Shown here piece after piece: positions 10,026 to 21,688 of a DNA stretch of 64,000 bases. The notes below the pieces were generated by a model, which saw nothing but the letters and a program-made list of their open reading frames with translations, was not told the DNA's origin and did not search any database. Position 1 is the first letter of the stretch, and each line of letters starts with the position of its first letter. A program made the position numbers and the translations under genes. Source of the stretch: Aquarana catesbeiana (taxonomy: Eukaryota; Chordata; Amphibia; Anura; Ranidae); contig NC_133327.1 in the NCBI RefSeq assembly GCF_042186555.1, forward strand, positions 325,326,746 to 325,390,745, in the 5' to 3' direction.

Positions 10026-11200
10026 AAAAGGAACATAGATGTAAAATGATGAATGATATAAGATATAATGTAAAATGAAAATTAGTACAATGTCTATTTG
10101 CACATTTATTTCTTTAACTTCATTTGGGCTTTAAATAAATAATAAAATTCTCCTTTCATTGTAAGAAGAATGCTACTGAGGGTTTATTTGTAGCAATAAG
10201 TTATTTTCTGACCTCTAAAAGTGGCACAGACGTTTATCACACAGGGCTATTTGTGCAAACATTTCAGCAGATACATTTTCAGCCACAAAATTTGACACAA
10301 GTGGCTTTTCATTACTCATGCTTTGGCACTAACATGTGATATTTAGGTGCAAATTTATCAGGTCTAAAAAGTCACTTTCACATAATCTCAACCTGGCCCC
10401 TCACCCCTGGCCTAACCCCTGCTTAACCTGCTCCTAAGTTGTAATAGAAAAGACAGGGAGGTAAATGCCCATCTTCATGAGATCTGAATCCCTGCATGAC
10501 TTGAACCAGCTTTGGAAACTGTAGCAATTTTACCAGAAACAGTGTTTTTTTCTCACTTTATTGCTGAAACTTTGCTGTGCTCAATAAAGAAGTAATAGAC
10601 ACTTTCCTTGCAGGAAGATTTTTATTAACTATCCTCTGGTGCAGCAGAAGTGAGACGATGATTGCAAGTAAATATATGTGTACACACCCTTTGATTTTCT
10701 TTGGGGAGAGGAGGTACTAACAAATGTATAAACTAATTTTACAGCTGGTAGCTCAGTGAAAATCCTGGTTAGTCCACCACCCACTAAATGCTCTTAATCC
10801 TGGCAACCCAGCCAGGCCTCAAATGTTGCAAGTGAATAGAAATGCAACCATGGTTCAGATTACAGGCCAGTAAAGGACCTTGAAGCAGTGTCCCAGGCTC
10901 CTCTTGCATGCTTCTAGAGACCTCTTATTCTATATCCAGTTCGGGTTTTGCACCTGTCCCTTTTGGCAATTTAGGCTCACCTGGAACTCAGAATCAGTGC
11001 TCTTGAGCCTGGGAAAACAGACAAGTCATATCTGCAGCCTACCTGACAGGGCCCCTCCTTGAACATCCAGAGGACAATAATGAAGCAGCTCGTCAAGCAC
11101 TAGTAGCAAAGTCTTTAGCTTTTTCCAGTCTAATGAGGACCTCCAAGGTCAAATAAAGCTGACATCCTTCAATATGTAGTGGGTTGTGAGGCATAGTGGG
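10026..11200. other. no gene seen
   Basis: Mixed-composition sequence with no convincing exon, RNA gene or recognised repeat end. The short frame at 10880-11062 has no recognisable similarity. Confidence 0.4.
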
Positions 11201-12607
11201 TGCAAAGATGGTGAAAGTCATTGAGCGCCAGACATTTCTTGGATGTAAAAGAGGTTTTATTTATTTTAACAGTCCTTTTTTGTATTTTTGGGGGAAAGAG
11301 GGCTAGGACCAGGACACCCTTAAGTAGTTGTAGATTCAATTGGCAGACTCCAAGACTTCAATAGAAAGACAGCCGTGCAGGGAAAGGCCCCAGCAAGGCG
11401 CCACAGCTGCACATGCAGGAATGCTGTCTCCTATGGCAACAGTCTTTAATAGTTCCTAACACAAACGTAACAGTTTCTTCAGCTTCACTACAACTGCTTC
11501 TTGAAGTTCTTCAACACTGAGCTCCCGGTTTCTCACTAGACCCACTGATTCACTGACTCTGAATCCCTTGAACTCCTTCAATCTTTCAATCTCCCTCAAG
11601 CATCACCCACGATTCCCTGCTTGGGCCCTAGCTTGGCACTCCAGATACTCCTCAAGCTTCACCCCTGCTGACTGTCTTGGTCCTTGGCTTGACACACAAG
11701 GCTGCTCTGCAAGCATCACCTCCACTGGTTGGGTCCCTGACTTGATCACCGCCTGAAGTTTCCCGATTCTCCACCGTGCCCGTTCGGTGAGAATACTGCT
11801 CCGGTACTTGCTTCAGTTACTCATTGTGGTCCCTGGTAAAGGTGGTTGGACCCTTAGTGGCGACAGCTCCCCTTCTACCTCAGACCCCGGCAGGTTCTCC
11901 GGCCCGGCAGAACCGTCACTTTTGGTTGGATTGCAAGCCACAATTCCAACCCTGTGCTGCCCTCTTACTTCTGAGTGGGCCCTCACACAGCCTGGCAGCC
12001 AGATGCCCCAGGGATAGGCCCAATCTCTGGCCTAGCAGCCTGGGGCGTACGACACACGTCCACCCAGACAGCCGTCCAAGTGGGACAGAACACAGATCAC
12101 CTGACTCCACCCAAATATATAGGTGCTCCCAGCAGGCCAAGGGATTCAAGAAAACCCCTGCCCATTGGCTGAGATACCTGTAGCTATGGTGACGAGCACT
12201 CCTGACAAGCAATCCACCAAATGACTAAGTAGTCATTTGCATAGTTTTGTTGCGTTTATTGCGGGATACAACTTGGTTGGGGTAAAGGAAAATATGGGAT
12301 GCCCATAGCACTTAGTGTATAGTCATCATATTGATAAGACATTGATTAGCAGCTTTAGCCTTGAAATGATGCACCTCTAACATTCACAGTCTATTTCCTC
12401 TGCATATCTCCTCTGCAGACTATTGCTCCTCCTCCTCTGCACTGACTCCTGCAGAATATCCCTCCTCTGAGTTCCTCTCTCCTTGTACAAATCTTCCACT
12501 GCAAAACTGTTAGATTACTGTTGCTTTACTTCCATTGAAACAAGAAGGAATCACTCTGAATAATCCCAGTTTGCTGGTTGTACTTGAATGGTGTTGCTTC
12601 AGCAAAT
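11200..12607. other. GC-rich unclassified stretch, probably repeat-derived
   Basis: Pyrimidine-rich sequence with recurrent phrases such as 'ccctcaagcatcaccc', 'cctcaagcttcacccc' and 'ctgcaagcatcacctc' at about 45-60 bp spacing (11595-11720). It continues in style at 13113-14050 after a MITE, and 'gggtgctaca' recurs at 13963 and 15839. I suspect a large dispersed element but cannot name it. Overlapping short frames on both strands are unsupported. Confidence 0.35.
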
Positions 12608-12610
12608 TAA

Positions 12611-13109
12611 AGAGGAGTTCCACTCAGGGGGTCCATTAAAAAAAAAAAAATTAAAAGTCAGCAGCTACAAATACTGCAGCTGCTGACTTTTAATTGGACA
12701 CTTACCTGTCCCTGGGTCCAGCGAAGCGGGGGATCGAAGCCCCGCTTGTCCCCCCCTCCGCACGTCAGCGCCGACATTTCAACTGTGAGCGCCGGGCTGT
12801 GGCTTCACAGCCTGGCACCCAGTGCGCATGCGCGAGCGGCGCCGCGCGCCGTGATTGGCCGCTCAATCACCTGGGACCTGTAATGGGTCCCAGATGATTG
12901 ACAGGAGGGAGGGAGCAGAGCCGAGCCCTTCCTGTGCCGAGGGGGAAGTGATGTCACCAGCCCAGGCAAAGGAAGAGGCAGACTACGAGGGACCACCTAG
13001 CAACAGGCATTTAGAGGTAAGTAAAAAAAAAAAAATATCCAAATGTTTTTTTGTTTTTTTTTTTAGAGTTTTTCAGGTATTTTTGTTTTTTTTGGGTGGA
13101 ACCCCACTT
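12611..13109. mobile_element. MITE with TAA duplication (Harbinger-like)
   Basis: Flanked by TAA at 12608-12610 and 13110-13112. The termini are inverted: AGAGGAGTTCCACTC against the complement of AAGTGGGGTTCCACC. The interior holds a foldback 'aaaagtcagcagctacaaat' / 'gcagctgctgactttt' and a GC-rich core. A 3-bp TWA duplication suggests PIF/Harbinger mobilisation. Frames inside are spurious. Confidence 0.7.
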
Positions 13110-13112
13110 TAA

Positions 13113-14050
13113 TAAGTCAGAGGCATGCAATTACCTCTCCCCGGTGGCTCAGTGAATTTGGTAACTACACAGTCTTTTGGAAGGTATTACTGGAGTGCTT
13201 TACCAGGCCAGAGATACTCAGTACCTCTCCCCGTATGGCCTAGCACATGGTAATAGGCGAACTACTGTTCCCAGCCAGTCCATAACTGCAAACGCTGCAT
13301 TCCCCAGCCACAGCATTCTGCACTACTCTCAAATCTTCTCCTTTTACTTCTTGTACACTGACCTTTTTCAAAGGGCAAGGTCTTTGTTCCCCGGTCACCG
13401 ATCTCTGATCTTCTCAGTCCTACTGTTACTTCTCCTTCACCGATCTTCTCCTGTGTACAAGCCCTGCGTTCCCCAGTCGCAGCAGCTTGACACCAACTCC
13501 ATGATGAAGATCTTTATCCAGGAATGCATCCCAGTGACTCCTCCATCCCTCCTCCGCGCTTGCCCCCCCCCCCACGTGGGGATGCCTTGCGACAGCTACC
13601 TATCATTCCATTCTTTCTTCCTGCACCATCAGAACTCCTCCCTGGCAGCATGTGACCTCAGCCTATATGGGAGGCCTGCCCCCTGCCAATACCGCATGGT
13701 AATTGGTCAGAGCTCCTCACATGAGCTGCCTGCCACTCAAACCTCAGATCCAACCTCTGTTCCAGAACAATCTTCCTGAAGCAGGGGAGGCGCCTCTGAG
13801 TTAGAGCACAGGTGGCCACACCCACCACTACACTAAACACTCCCATTCTCAAATCAAAACACACAGGCCTGACTTACAGCACAGGCCTGTCTAAATTTGC
13901 CTACACTGATTTCTCAACCCAGAAAAATCCTATTCTAGCACCTACCTTCTAGTAGAGGGTGCTACATACCCATAACCTGAACTTGGGTTGCCCTTCTCAT
14001 ATCTAGTACCACCAAGTACCCGGCCACCTAGTGATAGAAGAGAAAAGTGC
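13113..14050. other. GC-rich unclassified stretch, continued
   Basis: Same pyrimidine-rich character as 11200-12607. A 200-codon open frame (13177-13779) has no recognisable domain, no codon-structure signal and runs through repeat-like text, so it is not called. Confidence 0.35.
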
Positions 14051-14065
14051 AACAAGGCCAAACTT

Positions 14066-15736
14066 TTTTTTTAACAATCAGGAGTGCTTTATTAGAGGAA
14101 AATAAACAGTACAATATAACAAAATTACATTTGTCATATGAAGTAAATGCAGTAGACTACATTGGCATGGATATGTCACATAATGTTACCTTGGTGCCTA
14201 CACAGGTGTAGAAACAGATGCTTGGACAAGAGAAAATACAGTAGCATAACATACTATTCTGGAGTTAGGTCCCATGGAGATGGGAGGGGGGAGGGACATG
14301 ATGGGGGGATGAGGAGGAGGAGAACCGGAATGATGGGGGGGAAAGAAAAGGGGGGGGAAGAACTCTGTTCAACCACATCCAGTTAGTTAAAAGGAAGTCC
14401 ATGACAACCATACTTTGTCAAATTTCCAAGGGCAACCACGACTGATATATGTCAACTTATAAAGAGGTAAGGCAGCATTGACTTTGTTTTCCCAAGAGGA
14501 TACAGTAGGAGGGGCAGAGGAGGTCCATTTATGTAAGATTTCTTTTTTGGCGTAGAAAAGAAGGTATGCAATCAACAGCATACAATGATGTGACCTTTGG
14601 TCATCATCGTAGATACCTAGCAAGGCCAGTTCAGGGGTCCCAGAGACAGATAACCCAAGACGGACATTTAAATGATCGAAAATCCCCGTCCAAAAGTCAT
14701 TCAGAGCAGGGCACTCCCAGAACATGTGTATATATGTGCCCAGACAGGTCCTGCATCGGGGGCAGTGTGGGTCCCTATCAGGATATATTCTAGACATACG
14801 CAAATATACCCTATGAAGAAATTTTGTTGTTCCCTGCAGAGATGACCAACCTGGGGCCCCGATCCAGACAATCCTCCCAATCCTCCCGCTCCAGTGCTGG
14901 GATATCAGTCTTCCATTTTTCCCAGAGACTATCCATTTTGGGGGGGTCTGTGGGGAGTAGGGTACTATACAGAGCGGATAATGGCTTCCTAAGGCCGTCA
15001 CACGACAGGAGATCCTCCACTGGATCCAAGTGCAAAGTTGGGGGAGAAGGAAATTGGGCCCTGACTGCATGTCGGAGTTGAGCATAGCGGAAATTCATCC
15101 AACCAAGTAGGGCGTAGATCCTGATCAATTGGGAGAGTGTTATATTGCCCGTAGGCATAATATCTCTCAGTGTTTTTATGCCAAATCTAGCCCATATCTG
15201 GGGATCCGGAATTGTCCTAAAATGGGGCAAGTTATGATTCCCCCAGAGGGGCTGGACCGGGGACCAGCGCTCCACCTAGGAAAATCTGCGTCGAGCCACA
15301 ATCCATACTTTAATCGTTGCCCTAGTTGGATCAGGAAGATCCTCATATGCCCTTATCCCTCTATAAACCAAATTTTTGTAATGCCTGCAATGAGCCCAGA
15401 TGGGCCGCCTCTGTACAGACTGTAGCGTTTGATCGTTTAGCCTCGAACCACCAGTATGCTGTGACCAGCATTGCAGCCCAGTAGTAGACTTGAAAGCTTG
15501 GGAGAGCAAGGCCTCCCAATTGTGTTGGTAGGTACAGTGTAGATTTCGCCAATCTGGGGATGGATCCATTCCATATAAAGGAAACAATGCATTTGTCCAC
15601 CTCTCGAAAGAAAGACGCCGGGGATCCAGATCAGGCTATTCCGGAAGAAATAGTTAAATTTGAGTAAAATTATCATCTTTAAGATGTTTATATGACCTAT
15701 TAGGTTCAACGGGAGCCCAGACCAGGATTGGCATCT
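14066..15736 (-). mobile_element. 5'-truncated L1-group LINE with 15-bp TSD
   Basis: An exact 15-bp duplication, aacaaggccaaactt, flanks the insertion (14051-14065 and 15737-15751). The left end carries a T-run, the complement of a terminal A-tail, so the element points left. Only the last ~1.3 kb of ORF2 plus 3' UTR is present, as expected of incomplete reverse transcription. It is the same broad family as 21550-27914. Confidence 0.9.
14390..15736 (-). pseudogene. LINE ORF2 C-terminal remnant
   Basis: Read on the - strand in pieces across several frames (15709-15437, 15600-15361, 15275-14811, 15085-14387). Similarity to the 21550-27914 element is clear: LIWIPGVFL..., FIWNGSIPRLAK, LPTQLGGLALPSFQVYYWAA, then HRVYLRMSRIYPDRD. 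A zinc-knuckle-like CPRCRTCLGTYIHMFWECP follows, and it ends ALPLYKLTYISRGCPWKFDK. Several frameshifts show it is long dead. The RT catalytic core and endonuclease are missing through truncation. Confidence 0.85.
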
Positions 15737-15751
15737 AACAAGGCCAAACTT

Positions 15752-15889
15752 ATGGAGAAATCAATAGATATCTATCAATCAACCAGGATAACTACTCCTT
15801 GCAAGTAAATTTGTGAGGAGCTCCCTGCCTAAGCTACAGGGTGCTACACATTCCATAGTGAATTGTGGGGCTTTAAAATAAAGCCTATA
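15752..15889. other. repeat flank, no gene
   Basis: Continues the host sequence of the LINE insertion. It contains 'gggtgctaca', shared with 13963. Confidence 0.3.
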
Positions 15890-16425
15890 TGCAGAGTGCG
15901 TGTGTAAGGAGTATCTATTATGAGTGCAGGTGTCAGGAGTATTTATTGTAAAGAGTGCAGGTGTCAGGAGTATGTAACATACAGAGTGCAGGTGTCAGAA
16001 GTATGTATTTTACAGAGTGCAGGTGTCAGGAGTATGTATCGTACAGAGTGCAGGTGTCAGGAGTACGTACTGTACAGAATGCAGGTATCAGCAGTATGTA
16101 TCGTACAGAGTGCAGGTGTCAGGAATACGTACGTACAGAATGCATGTATCGGGAGTATGTATTATACAGAGAGCAGGAGTATGTATTATACAGAGTGCAG
16201 GTGTCAGGATTACGTACCGTACAGAATGCAGGTGTCAGGAGTATGTATTATACAGAGTACAAGTGTCAGGAGTATCTATTGTACAGAGTGCAGGTGTCAG
16301 GAGTATGTAACAAACAGAATGCAGATGTCAGGTGTATGTATTGTACAGAGTGCAGGTGTCAGCAGTATTATCATACAGAATGTAGGTTCAGGTGTATATG
16401 ACACACAGAGTGTAGGGGTCAGAAG
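15890..16425. repeat. 31-bp minisatellite, about 17 copies
   Basis: The unit reads 'cagagtgcaggtgtcaggag' followed by 'tatgtatcgta' (31 bases). Copies differ by substitutions and a few are shortened (around 16165-16190). As at 2845-3790, a 31-base period without stops opens all three frames (15920-16507, 15955-16401, 16017-16310). The frames are not genes. Confidence 0.9.
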
Positions 16426-16429
16426 TGAC

Positions 16430-17177
16430 TGTTGGGAGTTGAGTCACTTAAAAAAAGAAGAAACAGAAAAAGACCTTTCTTTAACACACGCCCTCCTGCT
16501 GAACTAGTGGGCCTCAGGGACCTTTACTATAACTGCTGGAAGTCATGGTAATACTCCTCCTGAGCCCTGTGCCAACTAAAAATGACCCTCTCTGCTCATG
16601 GGCCCCCTACTGGACTAATGGGGTCTTTTCCCAGTACAGGAGGGCCAGCTTTACCCCCCTTTCTGCAGCTCAGTATGTCTGTGAGAGCTGCAAGGTTGGT
16701 GGAAGCTGTGAAATGCATATGTGGAGACTGACATTAAGCTTGCTCAGTCTGCTAATTAGGACATGGATTTTGTGTAGTTATTGCTGGGACATGGTTAGGA
16801 TTTTGTTTTGGAATTTTTGCCTTGTTTATTTAGTGTACACTGTACAGTACCTGTAAATAGCACCAATAAACACTGCACTTGGTTTTTACTACATCACTGG
16901 ACTGGTATCTATGCCTGAAAGTGTGCTTATCCCAGGGAAATTTGTACCTGCTACCTATCCCCAGCTCACAACTTGTACACTTTCAAATCTTTGCATTGTT
17001 TTAGCTATATATTAATGTAGTTATATTCCGTGTTGTTTGTTTGCCTTAGCTCGTAATGATGGGCTCACATGTTGTGGCTGCAGTTTGTGGTGTCAAGGCT
17101 TATCGATTCATGTATTGCGTCAGCTAGCCTGTCGCTATTCAAATAAAAGCTAGATAAATCCGCACTTGAGGTTTACT
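16430..17177. other. no gene seen; poly(A) signal-like site at 16865
   Basis: Contains 'agcaccaataaacactgcac' (AATAAA at about 16865) after a T/G-rich stretch, which could be the end of an unrecognised retroelement or LTR. A 103-codon frame at 16545-16856 has no recognisable features. Confidence 0.3.
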
Positions 17178-18165
17178 CCAAATTATCCACTTGGCGACCA
17201 CCTGCCCGCAATGTACTGTGAACTAGCAGCCGCTGTAGGCAAAGCAACGTACCTGTACATTGCTGCCCCCTGCCCGGCACCCGTGGTGATTGTAAACAGC
17301 AGGAGCCTGTCAACACAGAGCTCTGTACAGAGGGAGTAATCTCTCAGTTTCTCATCCCTGCAAAGCAGGGATGAGAAACAGAGATCTTTAGTAAAAAGCA
17401 GCAAACCTTACACACATTACACATAGTTAGGCACATATTTAGTCCCTTGATCGCCTTAAATGTTAACCCTTTCCCAGCCAGTATCATTAGTACAATGACA
17501 ATGTATAGCAGAGATATGCAATTAGCGGACCTCTAGCTGTTGCAGAACTACAAGTCCCATGAGGCATAGCAAGACTCTCACAGCCACAAGCATGACACCC
17601 AAAGGCAGAGGCATGATGGGGACTTGTAGTTTTGCAACAGCTGGAGGTCCGCTAATTGCATATCACTGATCACTGCAATAATGTCAGTAGCAGTCAGTTC
17701 CCCCCAGCATCAGTTAGTGTCAGATTTCCTGTCACACTAGCACAGTCCCATTACAAATAAATAGTTCATAGGCACTATAACTTGCACGCAAACCAATCAA
17801 TATAGACTTATTGTGTTTTTTTTTTATCAAAAACAGGTAGCAGAATACATTTTTGGCCAAAATTTTTTATTTTTTAAATTTTTTTTTAATTGAATATGTT
17901 TTATAGCAGGGAGTAAAAATATATATATATATCTTTTTTTCAAAATTTGTTGTCTATTTTCATTTATATTGCAAAAAATAAAAACCCAATGGTGATCAAA
18001 TACCACTAAAAGAAAGCTCTATTTGTGTGAAAAAAAAAAATATATAAATTTAGTTTGGGTACAGTGTTGCATGACCTAGCAATTACCATTTAAAGTAGCT
18101 CAGTGCAGAATAGCAAAGAATGGCCTGGTCACAAAGCGGGTAAAATCTTTTGAAGCTCAAGTGAA
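17178..18165. mobile_element. TTAA-type dispersed repeat, diverged copy
   Basis: Similar to 32469-33795: it starts near 'ttatccacttggcgaccacc'. Mid-blocks include 'ttaaccctttcccagccagt' and 'gcaaaccaatcaatatagac', and it ends 'gggtaaaatcttttgaagct'. Its TTAA ends have mutated. A foldback element is nested at about 17510-17667. It is non-coding. Confidence 0.7.
17510..17667. mobile_element. foldback MITE nested in the TTAA-type repeat
   Basis: Near-perfect snapback. The left end gatatgcaattagcggacct is the exact complement of the right end, and pairing continues through 'agctgttgca' and 'actacaagtccc'. Comparison with 33230-33270 shows uninterrupted host sequence at the matching point, which confirms a secondary insertion. 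A related diverged piece occurs near 44870-44960. Confidence 0.85.
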
Positions 18166-18886
18166 TATAAATAAAAAAGCTGCACAGTAATGTGACACCT
18201 ATTACTACTAGAAATGTGTGCTCTCAAAGTGTTGTGCTACTTTATTAGAGCAGCTCTTCGAGAGCACACCGCCTGTCACTATTCGCCAAAAGAACACGAC
18301 AACTTCAGGTCACACAGCGTCCAAGGAATGCCCTGCCATCTCTTCTATTTTGCATCACAAATTTGGGGCTGTTAATGTGATGAAAAACTGCATTAGTTAG
18401 CACTAATCTCCTGGTTTACTGCAAGAACATATTGGTTATAGCTGCACCCCCTGTTACATCCACCAGACCTGAGGTTCCTGCCCATGCTGTCTTATAGATG
18501 GTCTTTCATTTGAATAAATCACTAGTATCTGAGTGGTGAAAGGGTATTGCAGTTATTCCACTGAGATGTCCAGCATGAGTAATCCTTCAAATGGCCTAAA
18601 GTCTTTACCTGTAGGCTTATATATGAATGGCACATACACATATATATCAGAACAAAATTAGGTGCTCGCAGAATTTGTTTGGTTTAACAGGAACAGATAA
18701 TGTAGTTTCATTGGGTTGCAGCCCACATTTCTGAAATTTACTACAAATGTTAGGTGTGATACTGCAATGTCTGTTCCTATTTCACTTGGCAAGTTCTGGG
18801 GGTGCCTCTTCCTTTACCACTAGTGTGTAACACATCACCTTTTTATTAAGAAAAGAAAGAAAAACATGAACTCACATAATAAATCA
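18166..18886. other. no gene seen
   Basis: AT-rich sequence. A 60-codon frame at 18218-18400 is unsupported. Confidence 0.4.
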
Positions 18887-19058
18887 CAGCAATATACAGA
18901 TACCTCCAGCTGCATGGAACCCTGTCTCTCATGGAGTGCTACCAAACCACGCACTTGATCATTCTGACATCATCAGGGGCATTGATTGTAGGGCTTGGCT
19001 TGGTAGCACTCTGCGAGAGAGAGGTTTCCATGCAGCTAGAGGTACCTATATATTGCTG
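18887..19058. repeat. imperfect foldback with ~62-bp arms
   Basis: Left arm 18887-18950 pairs with right arm 18997-19058. It includes 'tacctccagctgcatggaa' against 'ttccatgcagctagaggta' and 'gagtgctaccaa' against 'ttggtagcactc', with scattered mismatches and a ~46-bp loop. It is probably a solitary MITE of a family not otherwise seen here. Confidence 0.75.
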
Positions 19059-20620
19059 ATGTTAGAGCTATCTATCTGAGTGCATTTTTTTCTTTCTTTT
19101 CCTAATTAAAATCCCTCCTAACAAAACAAAAAAAAAAGTTGAGCACTTATCTATGCTTTAACACCTCAGCTGAGAGGATTGCTGGATGTACCAAATGAGA
19201 GTCCTGGGGAGGATGGCTTGAGCCCTGGGAGAGTCCAGCTGGTTTTATGGAGTCCAATTCATTTGATTAAAGGTGCAATAGAACCTTTGTATTGGGGGTC
19301 AATCCATAAGGTGAGTGTGTGCTCAAAAGGGGTTTGGTGGCGGTGTCTCCTATTACACAATCTGATCTCACAAAGTTGAACTGTCTATGTGGACATGCTC
19401 ATGATTGGTGGATTCTATTACAGTTTTTTACAGTTTTATTACAGTTTTATTCACGAACATTTATGTGAAGGACTGTTATGCAGTGATGTTGGATTATAAT
19501 TATACAAATTCTGATTTATGTTAATTTGGTGTTTTAGGTTAATGATTTTTTTGGTATATGAATCAAGGCAGCATATTTTTATACACATATGTTTAATTTT
19601 TTTACTTTCATGCTTGCAGCTTTAGTTTAGTTCACTGCTGAAGTGCACGGTAGTTTCTGTTATTTTAGCCTCCCTTGTCCTTTCTGGTTTGGGATTCTAT
19701 TGTTAGTTTTCCCTTAGGGCTCGATAACCAGACTAGGGTAGAGCCCGGTTAAGCATCCGACGTCCACTTCTGGTTGTTAGGATCCGGTTGCATATCAAGT
19801 TACATACTGCTAGGGAGGGACTAAAGTGTAGAGTAGATAGGTTGACTCAGAGTTTCAGTGCCACACCACAGTGTCTGCATGTGAGAAGCTGCGTTCCATG
19901 CTGGTTGGACAACAGTTGGAGGATCTGCCCTTCACCGTTGATCTTACCTTTAGGTCTCTGACATAAAGACAGATACCACATCACGATCATATATAGCTGG
20001 ACTACGATTGTGCCTGGATTAGGATCCTGGCAGTCAGCCGCTGGACTACACAACCCGTAAGGGGAAAGCTTAAAGCGACCTGTGGAAGGTCTGTATTTGA
20101 GGTGAGCGCATAGTTTGGAAGGTGAATGGGCACTCAAGATGATTTGTGACAAAACAACTGATTCACAGAAGAATTTGTTTATAATATGAACTTTGGTAAT
20201 TGTTTCATATTTTGAACTTCAGCACATGGAGTGTTATCACTAAGTGGTGTATTATTTGATGTGTTTGCATTCACTTATTGTCATGACTTTTTCTCACTGG
20301 TTATTTCTTATGATCACAGTTCACACCATTTATTAAATTGTTCATTTTTTTGCCACAGGGCATTATTATTATATATTGGTCATTAATTTTAGGCTATTGG
20401 TTTGTTATGTATTTATGAAGCATGGTATAATAGAGGGGTTAGTGCTTTATCATTTATTACTTACAGTCTCAATATATGTTGGAGCACATATAGCAGCAGC
20501 CCCCAGGAACATTCATTCAGCAACACTCTATTTTTTGCACATAGTAGTGCAGGTGATCATGCACTTTATCTGGTTCTCTTCTTCACCTTCAAGTTTATAG
20601 CAATATTGTGTATTGGCAGG
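19059..20620. other. no gene seen; unclassified
   Basis: T-rich sequence on both sides of a more complex block (19730-20150). Short frames, such as 19847-20152 on the - strand, have no recognisable similarity. It may be retroelement UTR, but nothing decisive is visible. Confidence 0.35.
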
Positions 20621-20624
20621 ATCA

Positions 20625-21088
20625 TTTCTCATAGCTCAATTTGCTGAAAAAATAAATGCTGCTTCTGATAGAAAGATGTCAGAACACACAGTGCATTGCA
20701 GTTTCTTGTGTATGAGGCTGCATAGCTGCAAACCTGTCAGGGTTCCCATGCTGATCTGTATCCACAGCCAAACTTGCCAACAAGGTGTATGTAAGCATCA
20801 GAAGTGGACCATGGATCATGTTTTCTTTTAAATCATGTGGATGAGCAGGTACATGTGCATCACTTACCTGGGGAAGAGATGTTGCCAGGATGCAGTATAG
20901 GAAGAAGGCAAGCCAGCGGAAGCAGTGTGAGGCTTTGGGCAATGTTCTGCTGGGAAACAGTGGGTCCTGCCATTCATGTGGATGTTACTTTGTAGTTCAT
21001 GCTTCAAAATGTCAGGACTGTTTTGGTGGCAAAAGGGGACCTATTCAATGTGAAGTGGGTGGTCATAATATTATGGCTGATCTGTGTG

Positions 21089-21090
<2 letters not shown>
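20625..21090 (+). mobile_element. Tc1-like transposon, internally deleted
   Basis: Translated pieces match Tc1-type transposase: IAQFAEKINAASDRKMSEHT, then HHLPGEEMLPGCSIGRRQAS..., then WAMFCWETVGPAIHVDVTL, which normally lies before the catalytic region. The sequence then jumps to a tail matching the last residues ('caggactgttttggtggcaa', 'aaggggacc') and the terminal 'gtggtcataatattatggct'. The central catalytic part is missing and frames are broken, so it is inactive. The 5' end is also missing. Confidence 0.75.
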
Positions 21091-21130
<40 letters not shown>

Positions 21131-21135
21131 TATAT
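21091..21135. repeat. (TA)n microsatellite
   Basis: A run of alternating T and A begins immediately after the Tc1 end and decays into 'aaaatatatataaaa'. Confidence 0.9.
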
Positions 21136-21497
21136 AAAAAACAAGTTTTTACTATGACCTAAGGTCAGTATACAGTGATTGTATGTATTGTATGCAAGTA
21201 CTTACAAAATTCCTGCTGAGTAGGTAATCTTTCTCTGTGCTGTGTTTTACATAGTATACATGTATGTTGCTGTCGTTCATAAGTTGCAACAAGTGTCCAT
21301 GCTTCTGCTGTACATTGTACAGTGTAGCCCTCTTTTTTTTAGGAGGGGGGTTGTGAGAAAAGGTCCTCCCCTAAACCTGTAGGTAAATTAGAGAAACGTT
21401 ACCTTTGCTAAATGGAATAGTGGGCTTTAAGGTCCATTTGCACCATAGGGTTGCACTGGATTCCACATTTTTAGTGCACCCTATCCAACTTACACTA
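21136..21497. other. no gene seen
   Basis: Short T-rich intergenic stretch. The - strand frame at 21371-21718 is not supported. Confidence 0.4.
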
Positions 21498-21549
21498 GGG
21501 GGGTTATTTACTAAAGGATAATCCACTTTGCACTGAAAGTGCACTTGGA
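21498..21549. mobile_element. foldback MITE, left part (split by LINE)
   Basis: Begins GGGGTTATTTACTAAAGG and continues 'atccactttgcactgaaagt', the terminal inverted repeat of the family at 28195 and 28570. It is interrupted after 'gcacttgga' by the LINE at 21550. The rest of the element resumes at 27930. Confidence 0.85.
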
Positions 21550-21688
21550 GGGGCATGTCCAAGATGGCGACCGGGATGGACGCATAGTTAGGAGGCTCCA
21601 GCACCCTGCCGGCTACTAATCCTGTTTCCCAGCGGACTTCTATAAATCTGGAACTATCCAGGCACAGTTCCGAACCCACAGACCTGGT

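Noticed and set aside
13177..13779. 200-codon frame
   Set aside because: Low-complexity Ser/Pro/His-rich text in repeat-like sequence, no exon signals and no recognisable domain.
15920..16507. Frame of 195 codons with repeated CRCQEYV-type translation
   Set aside because: Also a by-product of a 31-bp tandem repeat, with parallel open frames in the other phases.
16545..17177. Possible LTR with poly(A) signal
   Set aside because: An AATAAA is present but no TG...CA borders, target duplication or second copy could be found.
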